Positions 1 through 5,082 of a DNA stretch of 5,082 nt are shown piece by piece. Within the stretch, counting starts at the first letter, position 1, and the number at the start of each line of letters is the position of its first letter. This DNA is from an uncultured Halieaceae bacterium. GTDB taxonomy: Bacteria > Pseudomonadota > Gammaproteobacteria > Pseudomonadales > Halieaceae. The stretch is taken from contig CAJXZI010000169.1 in NCBI GenBank assembly GCA_913063005.1, forward strand, positions 1 through 5,082. Reading direction: 5' to 3'. Both the position numbers and the translations under genes were made by a program. The notes beneath the pieces were generated by a model. It saw only the letters and a list, made by a program, of their open reading frames with translations, did no database searches and was not told the origin of the DNA.

Positions 1-55
1 TCGGGCTTCGGGCTTCGGGCTTCGGGCTTCGGGCTTCGGGCTTCGGGCTTCGGGC
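1..55. repeat. Perfect 7-bp tandem repeat (TCGGGCT)n, cut by the window edge
   Basis: Seven identical copies of TCGGGCT fill 1-49, followed by six more matching bases (50-55); the first mismatch is G at 56. The array begins at base 1, so its real length is unknown. The unit has no stop codon in any frame on either strand: it would read as a repeating SGFGLRA on plus or SPKPEAR on minus. A coding role therefore cannot be excluded by stops alone, but no start, ribosome site or flanking homology supports one. Perfect copies suggest recent expansion by slippage. Confidence 0.95.
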
Positions 56-165
56 GTCAAGCCTACGCTATCGCTTAACGCAAAAGCCACGCCACCTTCT
101 TTCTCCCATTACCATTGCGACCATACCAACTCTTTCCTGTGTACCATCTGTCGCATCTACCGCTA

Positions 166-309
166 TTGCCCTGTTTGCCCGTCTCCCCGCCTCCCCTTTT
201 CTCCGTTTCTCCGTTTTTCCGTTTCTCCGTTTTTCCGTTTCTCCGCTTCTCCGCTTCTCCGCTTCTCCGTTGCGGAGTTTCTCGGTTTTTCGATCTCTCG
301 ATCTCTCGG
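166..309. repeat. Degenerate 8-bp polypyrimidine tandem array, about 18 units
   Basis: From 198 to 309 the sequence divides exactly into fourteen 8-base units with no change of phase. They are mainly TTTCTCCG (198, 206, 222, 238), TTTTTCCG (214, 230) and CTTCTCCG (246, 254, 262), then the divergent TTGCGGAG (270), TTTCTCGG (278), TTTTTCGA (286), TCTCTCGA (294) and TCTCTCGG (302). Weaker units extend the same phase leftward (TTTGCCCG at 174, TCTCCCCG at 182, CCTCCCCT at 190, and marginally 166). The strand is almost purely pyrimidine apart from the G closing each unit. Short ORFs crossing it on both strands give low-complexity S/P/F/L-rich or E/K/R/N-rich peptides and look like by-products of the repeat. 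Function unknown; it lies about 150 bp upstream of the DUF819 gene. Confidence 0.9.
265..277. repeat. Short hairpin inside the octamer array (CTCCG-TTG-CGGAG)
   Basis: A perfect 5-bp inverted repeat with a 3-base loop. The right arm, CGGAG, is the reverse complement of the CTCCG core of the array unit, so unit ten of the array reads as a flipped copy. No run of T follows directly, so it is not called a terminator. Confidence 0.6.
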
Positions 310-316
310 TAGAGAG
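303..316. repeat. Short hairpin closing the octamer array (CTCTC-GGTA-GAGAG)
   Basis: A perfect 5-bp stem with a 4-base loop at the right end of the array. As with the hairpin at 265-277, the right arm is the inverted form of the local repeat core. Too short and lacking a T-run to be called a terminator. Confidence 0.55.
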
Positions 317-458
317 CGTTCCTCTAAGTTATGGATTCTATACACAGCACGCGACGAGATTTGAGGGCATCTATGAAGATAGCGGCTTTTAGCAGACGCA
401 CCATTTCGCATGCGTTATGCTCTAACCTCTGGGAATAAAACAATAATAGGTAGTTCAC
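317..458. other. Gene-free leader between the repeat arrays and the DUF819 gene
   Basis: About 140 bases with no supported ORF. It must carry the promoter of the downstream gene if that gene is transcribed on its own, but I could not find a sigma-70 -35/-10 pair with good spacing. TATGCT near 416-421 resembles a -10 box but has no matching -35. With the repeat arrays to its left, the whole stretch 1-458 contains no gene I can support. Confidence 0.5.
447..453 (+). promoter_or_regulatory. Weak ribosome binding site for the DUF819 gene
   Basis: TAGGTAG lies with its AGG at 448-450, eight bases before the ATG at 459. It is a modest Shine-Dalgarno match, but the only one near this start, and the protein begins with a credible membrane-protein N-terminus there. 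Confidence 0.5.
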
Positions 459-1604
459 ATGTCGCTTATTCCGGCGGAGCAGCATTTCGCTGTATTCACG
501 GCTGTCCTCGTTTTATCAGCGATGGCATTTGCCTCTGAAAGAACGGTAATTGGACAGAAAATCACAGGGACGGTGGTTGTTATCTTGCTCGCAATCGCTG
601 CGGCAAATCTAGGCCTCATTCCCCACTCGGCACCCGCTTATAGCTTCATCTTCAGCTATATCGTACCCATGCTCATCCCACTGTTTCTATTCCAGGCCGA
701 CGTTCGACGGCTAGCAAAAGAAGCCTCCCGAACAACAGCGGCCTTTCTTGTTGCCACCTTGGGGACAGTGGCAGGTGTTGTTGTCGCTGCGCTACTGCTA
801 GACCTTGGCCAATTGGGCGCAGCTTCGGATCTTGCTGCAGAGCGGCGGGAAGCTGGGATTGTCGGCCTGTTCGCCTCTACCTACATCGGGGGCTCTGTGA
901 ACTATGCCGCGTTGGGCGACATTACAGGGCTCAGTAAGGACGCGTCCTTTTTCTCCGCGGCCACGGCTGCCGATAATCTTTTTTCTGCTGTCTTTCTCAG
1001 TGTCATAGCGCTGATCCCCGGTGCGCAGTGGCTGACGCGACGTTTTGTTCCCCACACGGCAGGCAACGGCATTGCCCTAGAAAAGCCCGATGTCACCCCT
1101 GCAAGTATCGTTTACTCACTCGCAGCAGCAGGCAGCATAGTCGCAGTCACTGATTTGCTCTGCTGGTGGTTAGAAATCCCGAGCTGGCGCTACGCCATCA
1201 TGACTATTATCACCGTAGGGATAGCAACGGCATTACCCCAAGTACGTGTTTGGTTTGCTGGTGCGTTTGAGATAGGCGTTGCGCTCTCGTTTACCTTTTT
1301 TGCAGCCATCGCCGCGGGTGCAGATATACGCGCCATGATCAGTGTTGCGCCACTGCTTATCGTCCTCGTACTCATTTTGCTGAGCGTCCACCTGATTGTG
1401 TTACTCACTGTCGGTCGGAGGTTAGGCCTGACAATTCCTGAACTACTGACCGCGAGTAACGCCGCGATTTTAGGTGCAACGACCGCACCCGCGATGGCTG
1501 CGGCAAAAGGCTGGCACGACCAAGTAACACCCGGTGTCCTTGTGGGCGTTATTGGCTACGCGCTGGGGACCTTTATTGGTACCGCGTTATTTCAGTTGTG
1601 GTAG
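459..1604 (+). CDS. DUF819 family multi-pass membrane protein
   Basis: The 381-residue product is strongly hydrophobic, with around ten candidate membrane segments (for example about 12-26, 36-54, 62-79, 93-114, 170-187, 214-236, 246-259, 268-287, 295-316, 355-378). It fits the DUF819 (YjcL-like) family by recalled motifs. FASTYIGGSVNYAAL at residues 138-152 is the family's glycine-rich signature, and TASNAAILGATTAPAMAAAK at 331-350 followed by GW is its counterpart in the second half, then a PGVLVGVIGYALGTFIG C-terminus (358-374). The two signatures suggest two pseudo-symmetric halves, as in secondary transporters. Inner-membrane location is a safe inference. No substrate is established for the family to my knowledge, and none is suggested here. 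In many relatives the second signature reads NxGGP; here it is AILGATTAP. The length is normal for the family. The acyltransferase gene follows on the same strand after 140 bp, too far to assume an operon. Confidence 0.88.
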   Translation: MSLIPAEQHFAVFTAVLVLSAMAFASERTVIGQKITGTVVVILLAIAAANLGLIPHSAPAYSFIFSYIVPMLIPLFLFQADVRRLAKEASRTTAAFLVATLGTVAGVVVAALLLDLGQLGAASDLAAERREAGIVGLFASTYIGGSVNYAALGDITGLSKDASFFSAATAADNLFSAVFLSVIALIPGAQWLTRRFVPHTAGNGIALEKPDVTPASIVYSLAAAGSIVAVTDLLCWWLEIPSWRYAIMTIITVGIATALPQVRVWFAGAFEIGVALSFTFFAAIAAGADIRAMISVAPLLIVLVLILLSVHLIVLLTVGRRLGLTIPELLTASNAAILGATTAPAMAAAKGWHDQVTPGVLVGVIGYALGTFIGTALFQLW

Positions 1605-1744
1605 TTGAGCGCGCTGATTACGCTTTAAAGCGAGCTCCGAAGCAATAGGTGCGTAACCAAAACTTCACAAAACAGTCATAACCTTCAACTGGTCTTCAAC
1701 GCTAAAAAAGACGTAACACTAGAAATAAGAATGGACAGGCAACA
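1605..1744. other. Intergenic spacer with a 12-bp palindrome
   Basis: Contains the perfect palindrome CGCTTTAAAGCG at 1621-1632, within a slightly larger imperfect GAGC...GCTC arrangement (about 1607-1637), 17 bases after the stop of the DUF819 gene. There is no T-run, so a rho-independent terminator is not supported. CTTCAAC occurs twice (1683-1689 and 1694-1700). No convincing promoter box pair was found ahead of the next gene. Confidence 0.5.
1734..1739 (+). promoter_or_regulatory. Ribosome binding site for the acyltransferase gene
   Basis: GACAGG ends five bases before the ATG at 1745. A second in-frame ATG at 1751 (protein starting MTDST) would have an 11-base gap, so the first ATG is preferred on spacing. 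Confidence 0.5.
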
Positions 1745-2638
1745 ATGGCAATGACGGATTCCACCGCCATAAACGATCCTCGATTCGCGACTGAAGTCGA
1801 TCCGATGTTCGAGTACTACATCGTAGAAAAACCCCGACTCACCTACGAGTCACCTGAGGACAGTCCAATGGTGCGTGCCTTTGTGCGCGTTCTGGAAGGA
1901 TTTTTGGGTCGCCATGAGATGGAAGGGCACTACCAGCGACTTAAGTCGATGGATATCGACTCCAAAGAATTTTTCCGTGAGGCTTTCAAGCTCACCAACA
2001 TCACACTCGATGGTGACACAAGCCCACTTGCCAATATTCCCAAAGACCGGCCCGTGCTATTCATCGCTAATCATCCGTTCGGCGTCATTGACGGACTCAT
2101 TATGTGCAACATGGCGCTCGATTACGCCAACGATTTCCAGGTGGTTATTAACTCGTTGCTCTGCCAAGACCGCGACTTGGTCCCACACTTTCTCCCCATC
2201 GACTTCACGGAAACCAAAGAAGCGACCAAGAGAAATGTACGATCGAAGCAGTTGGCAGGAAAAGCGCTTGCAGACGGCGTACCGCTCATCCTTTTCCCCT
2301 CCGGTCATGTGTCAACCGCGGATGCACCGGGCTTCGGCGACGTGATTGACGCGCCATGGACAACGTTCATAGCAAAGCTTGTCATGCAATATCAGCCGAC
2401 CGTGGTACCCGTGTATTTCCACGGGCAGAACACGCGGCTTTTCCATGTCGCCTCGAACATCGCAGAACCTTTCCGCATGGCGATGCACATGCGCGAGGCA
2501 CTCAAGCGTTTTGGCTCAACGGTATCGCTCGATGTGGGGGCTCACCACTCACCAGAAGACTACGCGCATATCCGTAGCCGTCAGGAAATGACTCAGCATT
2601 TTTACGATATCGTGCAGAACACACGGCGGCCACGTTAA
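1745..2638 (+). CDS. PlsC-like lysophospholipid acyltransferase family protein
   Basis: The 297-residue protein has the layout of the LPLAT/PlsC acyltransferase superfamily, which moves an acyl group from acyl-CoA or acyl-ACP to a lysophospholipid or similar acceptor at the inner face of the membrane. The catalytic block is at about 104-117, LFIANHPFGVIDGL, with His110 and Asp116. The spacing is H-x5-D rather than the textbook H-x4-D. The second block, LILFPSGHVST (181-191), stands where glycerolipid enzymes have FPEGTRS; the acidic residue is Ser here. A third block, VVPVYFHGQNTRLFH (220-234), and Trp205 fit the subgroup often annotated 'putative hemolysin' or ornithine-acyltransferase-like. 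The N-terminal 90 residues (PRLTYESP at 30-37) form a family-specific extension. There is no obvious transmembrane helix or signal peptide, so it is probably peripheral. The acceptor substrate is unknown. Canonical glycerol-3-phosphate pathway PlsC is unlikely given the motif differences. Confidence 0.87.
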   Translation: MAMTDSTAINDPRFATEVDPMFEYYIVEKPRLTYESPEDSPMVRAFVRVLEGFLGRHEMEGHYQRLKSMDIDSKEFFREAFKLTNITLDGDTSPLANIPKDRPVLFIANHPFGVIDGLIMCNMALDYANDFQVVINSLLCQDRDLVPHFLPIDFTETKEATKRNVRSKQLAGKALADGVPLILFPSGHVSTADAPGFGDVIDAPWTTFIAKLVMQYQPTVVPVYFHGQNTRLFHVASNIAEPFRMAMHMREALKRFGSTVSLDVGAHHSPEDYAHIRSRQEMTQHFYDIVQNTRRPR

Positions 2639-2984
2639 GAACAGGATGATGCGGGCGGATGGGCCCTCAGGTGTATCCTCGACAGGCCCTCACCAGTGTG
2701 CGAGTAAAGCGCGTTAACACGAGAACATGTTAGCTAGCGGCACCTCTCTGGCGTATTGACCGCTGATAATCATACCGTTGGCGTCAGCCTCTGATTTTGG
2801 ACGCGTGTTAAGGGGGGCTGAGGACCTCACATTGCTCTTGCGGGGAGTTGGCAGGGAACAAGCAGCGGGGGATAAGCAAATTCGTAGTTAGGGAGTACGC
2901 GGTTTAACTCAGTGGTAGAGGCAATTAGAGGCGCGTCGGGTCCAAAAAAGCCCTTTCAACGACACGGGTATCAGTTCAACCTTG
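2639..2984. other. 346-bp gene-free region between convergent genes
   Basis: This lies between the stop of the acyltransferase gene (plus) and the stop of ampE (minus). No ORF with a credible start and ribosome site is present on either strand. I could not find a strong GC-stem/T-run terminator for either gene, which is odd for a convergent pair. What is visible: an 8-bp direct repeat GGCCCTCA (about 2660-2667 and 2684-2691), the palindrome AACATGTT (2724-2731) inside a TAACA/TGTTA inverted repeat (2715-2732), and a tRNA D-arm-like stretch around 2905-2921. It may be a remnant of lost genes. Confidence 0.6.
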
Positions 2985-3794
2985 TTAAACAAGTACCAAT
3001 AACGCGAGGAGCCCCATCCAGAGTAAAAAGCTGCGATCGAGCAAGCGAAAAAGACCGCTAAGTCGCTTATAAACGGCCGACTCGTTGCCATCCTCTAACG
3101 CCGCATCAACTGCATCCTCGAAGAAGTCATCAGTACTCGATTGCAGCGAGCCGCCTTTCTCGACAACGTGACCTAGCGTCTTATCAAAGTCACCAAACAC
3201 GGCAAAACTCAGCACCATCAGTCGGGACGGCAACCACTCTATGACGCGTATCACGGACTCACCAATGGGCGTCGCTGTTACCTGTGTTTCATGCGCCAAT
3301 CGATAGGCGACTGCGCCAGCGGGCCCAAGTAAAAAGAAGTAGATTACGGGACCAAACCAGCGCTGCATTGCCATTTTGCTGAAAAAAACAGAGGCCACAT
3401 CCGCAAAGTCGCCCTCATCATCTGCTTCAGGGTTGCCTCCGGCACTCTCCACAACCATCGCCGCGCCCTCGTTGTCACCCGCTCGCGCGCGCGCTAAAAA
3501 GCGCTGTGTAATGGTTGGGTAATCCTCCCGACCAAACGAGAAGAACAAGGCTCCTGTGCCCACAAGAAGCGCCGCCGCACCGCCAAACAAGCTCTCCAAG
3601 ATGGTGGAAGCGATGACGAACGCAGCGGTGGGGGCACCCACAAGCCAAAGTAGGCGAGCGTTTGAAGAACTGTCAGCGTCAACTTGTGCTCGAAAGGGGC
3701 TTTGAATATCGATGCTATGCAATCGACCACCGGGGCCCATGAACCAATAGAGTCCGGTTGCGACGATAAAGGTCAAAAACGCTAGGTAGTCCAA
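2985..3794 (-). CDS. ampE: AmpE-like inner-membrane protein
   Basis: The 269-residue product (E. coli AmpE is about 284) is a membrane protein with hydrophobic segments near 3-19, 51-69, 70-88, 148-166, 189-201 and 256-269. It carries recalled AmpE hallmarks: RWFGPVIYFFLLGPAGAVAY at 145-164 followed by RL, and EWLPSRLMVLSFAVFGDFD at 186-204. AmpE is encoded with AmpD in enterobacteria and pseudomonads and has been described as a sensory or signalling partner in beta-lactamase induction, though its exact activity is uncertain. The start is TTG (bases 3792-3794), chosen because a strong Shine-Dalgarno sequence sits just ahead of it and the N-terminus matches the family (short, hydrophobic, then a PGGRLHSI-type region). 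The upstream neighbour, 28 bp away on the same strand, is the ampD remnant. That supports the assignment but leaves ampE without a visible promoter if the junction at about 4234 is real. Confidence 0.9.
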   Translation of the reverse strand: MDYLAFLTFIVATGLYWFMGPGGRLHSIDIQSPFRAQVDADSSSNARLLWLVGAPTAAFVIASTILESLFGGAAALLVGTGALFFSFGREDYPTITQRFLARARAGDNEGAAMVVESAGGNPEADDEGDFADVASVFFSKMAMQRWFGPVIYFFLLGPAGAVAYRLAHETQVTATPIGESVIRVIEWLPSRLMVLSFAVFGDFDKTLGHVVEKGGSLQSSTDDFFEDAVDAALEDGNESAVYKRLSGLFRLLDRSFLLWMGLLALLVLV

Positions 3795-3800
3795 CTTATC

Positions 3801-3808
3801 TCTCCCCT
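3801..3808 (-). promoter_or_regulatory. Strong ribosome binding site that fixes the TTG start of ampE
   Basis: On the minus strand the sequence reads AGGGGAGA, then six bases (GATAAG), then TTG. This near-ideal Shine-Dalgarno element is what supports a TTG start for ampE. It lies in the 28-base gap after the ampD stop codon, so ampE can be translated independently of ampD. Confidence 0.75.
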
Positions 3809-3822
3809 AATAATGATCGGCA

Positions 3823-4233
3823 TTAAATACCTGGCAGTTCTTTGACGCCTATTTCGTCGCCTAAGCGATGCCAATCAAAACTCGGTCCCGGATCTGTTTT
3901 TCTTCCAGGAGCAATATCACTGTGCCCGACAATCGCTCTTGGCTCAATGTCAGGGTGCGCCTGTTTGCAGGCGTGAATCAACGCGCTGAGCGCACTGTAT
4001 TGGGCGTCTGTGTAAACATGGGTATCAGTGCCCTCAAGTTCAATCCCAATACTAAAATCGTTGCACTTTTCACGCCCGCGCCAATTCGATAAGCCAGCGT
4101 GCCAGGCGCTTTCCGTGGTCGCAACAAACTGAACCACCTCGCCGTCGCGACGAATCAGGAAATGCGCCGATACCCTCAGATGGGCGATATCAGCAAAGTA
4201 GGCATGTGCCTTAGGATCCAAACGATTGGTAAA
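3823..4233 (-). pseudogene. ampD: AmpD, 1,6-anhydro-N-acetylmuramyl-L-alanine amidase, 5'-truncated
   Basis: AmpD is a cytosolic zinc amidase that cuts the stem peptide from anhydro-muropeptides in peptidoglycan recycling. Loss of activity raises beta-lactamase expression through AmpR in species that have AmpR. The 136 residues here match AmpD from FTNRLDPKAH onward: DIAHLRVSAHFLIRRDGEVV, WHAG, GREKCNDFSIGIELEGTD (with the conserved Glu of IELEG) and GHSDIAPGRKTDPG. The last supplies two zinc ligands (E. coli His154 and Asp164) and the catalytic-site Lys. The homology begins at the equivalent of E. coli residue 52. The first zinc ligand (E. coli His34 in VVHNISLPPG) and the start are absent. 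The open frame continues upstream to a GTG at 4458, but those extra 75 codons are antisense to clpB and look unlike AmpD. As written it should be inactive. It could instead be an artefact of a chimeric join. Confidence 0.9.
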
Positions 4234-4239
4234 CCGGAT
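4230..4239. other. Head-to-head junction between ampD and clpB fragments
   Basis: On the minus strand, AAA at 4231-4233 encodes the Phe of AmpD FTNRLDP, and the next codons (RIPQPRVY) no longer fit AmpD. On the plus strand the clpB frame has a stop (TAA, 4230-4232), and ClpB-like GSAGDVHISQDSSRLLN starts with GGA at 4236. The two homologies therefore meet within two or three bases. No inverted repeats, target duplication or insertion-sequence end is visible. Joining two genes by their interiors in opposite directions needs an inversion or a strand-switching event, not a simple deletion. Confidence 0.85.
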
Positions 4240-5082
4240 CGGCTGGGGACGTACATATCTCTCAAGATAGTAGCCGATTGTTAAACCGAGCCGACAAGTT
4301 AAGTCAGGAACGCAGAGATGCTTACTTGTCCTCAGAATTAGTCTTACTGGCCATGCTCGACAAGAGTTGTCCTGTTGCCCGTTATTTGACCGAGGCTGGT
4401 GTCGATCAAGTAGGTTTACAGCGTCTATTGACGAGGTGCGCGGTGGCGACGGGGTCACATCCCCCCAGGCGGAAGAAACACGTCAAGCCCTGGAGAAATA
4501 CACCCTAGATCTCACTGCGCGAGCAGAGGCGGGCAAGCTTGACCCGGTTATTGGCAGAGATGATGAAATTCGCCGCACTATCCAAGTCTTACAGCGGCGT
4601 ACCAAGAACAACCCGGTACTCATCGGTGAGCCTGGCGTTGGTAAAACCGCCATTATCGAAGGGCTCGCCCAGCGTGTAGTCAACAAAGAGGTTCCGGAAG
4701 GTCTCAAAGATAAGCACATATTGTCCCTCGATTTAGGCGCATTACTGGCGGGCGCTAAGTTCCGCGGGGATTTTGAAGAGCGGCTTAAAGCGGTGCTGAA
4801 TGAGCTCTCGAAAGAGGAAGGGCGCGTTATTCTCTTTATCGATGAACTCCATACCATGGTGGGAGCAGGTAAAGCGGAAGGCTCTATGGATGCGGGCAAC
4901 ATGTTGAAACCCGCTCTGGCGCGTGGTGAGTTGCATTGCGTGGGTGCCACGACACTCAATGAATATCGCCAGTATGTAGAGAAAGATGCAGCGCTTGAGC
5001 GGCGCTTCCAAAAAGTATTGGTCGATGAGCCTTCTGAAGAGGACACCATAGCCATACTGCGCGGCTTAAAAGAGCGCTACGA
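4236..5082 (+). pseudogene. clpB: ClpB disaggregase, 5'-truncated, frameshifted, continuing past the window
   Basis: ClpB is the cytosolic AAA+ ring ATPase that rescues aggregated proteins with DnaK. The fragment covers about E. coli residues 76 to 358. GSAGDVHISQDSSRLLN, ADKLSQERRDAYLSSEL and EAGVDQVGLQR (4236-4424) are the second part of the N-terminal domain, in one frame. From 4427, in the -1 frame, IDEVRGGDGV continues into the linker QALEKYTLDL and the first ATPase domain. Visible there are Walker A GEPGVGKT (4625-4648), the pore loop KFRGDFEER (about 4757-4783, Phe where E. coli has Tyr), Walker B VILFIDE (4826-4846), GATTLNEYRQY, and the Arg-finger stretch ALERRF (4991-5008). The middle domain and second ATPase domain lie beyond the right edge. 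The first 75 or so residues and the start codon are missing at the junction. The TTG at 4278 is in frame but lies inside conserved sequence and has no ribosome site, so it is not a start. Identity is certain; whether it is a real pseudogene or an assembly fault is not. Confidence 0.92.
4422..4430 (+). other. Single-base frameshift in clpB
   Basis: Upstream the frame reads ...VGLQR up to CGT at 4422-4424. Downstream it reads ATT GAC GAG GTG CGC GGT GGC (IDEVRGG) from 4427. Only two bases, CT, lie between, so one base is missing from a codon of form NCT; GCT (Ala) would give LQRAIDEVRGG, much like ClpB relatives (E. coli TQAIEQMRGG). Without the shift the first frame ends at a stop at 4506-4508. 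There is no slippery heptamer or long homopolymer at the site, so programmed shifting is unlikely. Confidence 0.85.

Noticed and set aside
1..309. CRISPR array
   Set aside because: The repeats are 7 and 8 bases long and directly adjacent, with no unique spacers and no cas genes nearby.
115..411. Short ORFs on both strands across the octamer array (S/P/F/L-rich on plus, E/K/R/N-rich on minus)
   Set aside because: Their composition is dictated by the 8-bp repeat, they overlap each other on opposite strands, and none has a clear ribosome site or family motif.
1605..1640. Rho-independent terminator after the DUF819 gene
   Set aside because: The CGCTTTAAAGCG palindrome has an A/T centre with no real loop, and no T-run follows.
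1875..2591. Other-frame ORFs inside the acyltransferase gene
   Set aside because: They overlap a frame with clear acyltransferase motifs throughout and have no recognisable content of their own.
2895..2998. A complete tRNA gene starting near the D-arm-like sequence and ending at the ACCA near 2995-2998
   Set aside because: The span of about 104 bases is too long. Bases 2923-2939 do not form an anticodon stem, and the acceptor strands pair only through a short GTAC. The 3' part also lies in ampE.
4420..4440. Programmed ribosomal frameshifting in clpB
   Set aside because: There is no slippery heptamer, no upstream Shine-Dalgarno stimulator and no downstream stem that I can see, and ClpB is not known to use frameshifting.
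4234..4458. N-terminal extension of the ampD frame up to a GTG at 4458
   Set aside because: The 75 extra codons are the exact antisense of conserved ClpB sequence and show no AmpD features, so the frame is open by chance.
4278..4508. Independent 76-residue gene starting at TTG 4278
   Set aside because: It is the N-domain part of ClpB: homology runs upstream of the TTG to 4236, and the ORF ends only because of the frameshift at about 4425.
4483..5055. 190-residue ORF on the minus strand, and a shorter one at 4742-5011
   Set aside because: Both are antisense to the highly conserved first ATPase domain of clpB. The Ser/Arg-rich low-complexity translation is typical of an antisense shadow.

Overview
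The window looks like chromosomal DNA of a gammaproteobacterium with roughly balanced GC. The main reason is the ampD-ampE pair, a gammaproteobacterial cell-wall recycling arrangement, next to a proteobacterial-type ClpB. A free-living marine or aquatic relative is a guess only. I see no plasmid, phage, transposase, CRISPR or rRNA genes and no complete tRNA.

Layout from left to right. Positions 1-458 hold no credible gene. They contain two unrelated tandem arrays: a perfect 7-bp repeat (1-55, running off the left edge) and a degenerate polypyrimidine 8-bp repeat (about 166-309) that stays in phase for 18 units. Then come two plus-strand genes: a DUF819-family multi-pass membrane protein (459-1604) and, 140 bp later, a PlsC-like lysophospholipid acyltransferase family protein (1745-2638). 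A 346-bp gene-free stretch (2639-2984) follows, with no clear terminator but with a short piece resembling a tRNA D-arm. On the minus strand are ampE (2985-3794) and, upstream of it in the same direction, the 3' two thirds of ampD (3823-4233).

The most striking point is at about 4234. The ampD reading frame stops matching AmpD there, in the middle of the protein. Within about 2-3 bases, plus-strand sequence begins that matches ClpB from about residue 76 onward. Both genes lack their 5' ends and are joined head to head, so neither has a start codon, promoter or N-terminus here. The clpB piece also carries a one-base frameshift at about 4425, after which it reads cleanly through Walker A, Walker B and the arginine finger of the first AAA+ domain to the right edge. 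This is either a real inversion/deletion junction with decaying genes or a chimeric join made during amplification or assembly. The sequence alone cannot decide.

Functionally, intact AmpD (cytosolic anhydro-muropeptide amidase) and AmpE (inner-membrane protein) belong to peptidoglycan recycling and, in some species, beta-lactamase induction. As written here AmpD lacks its first zinc ligand and should be inactive. I did not find a convincing new biological system in the window. The candidates worth checking are the junction and the repeat arrays.
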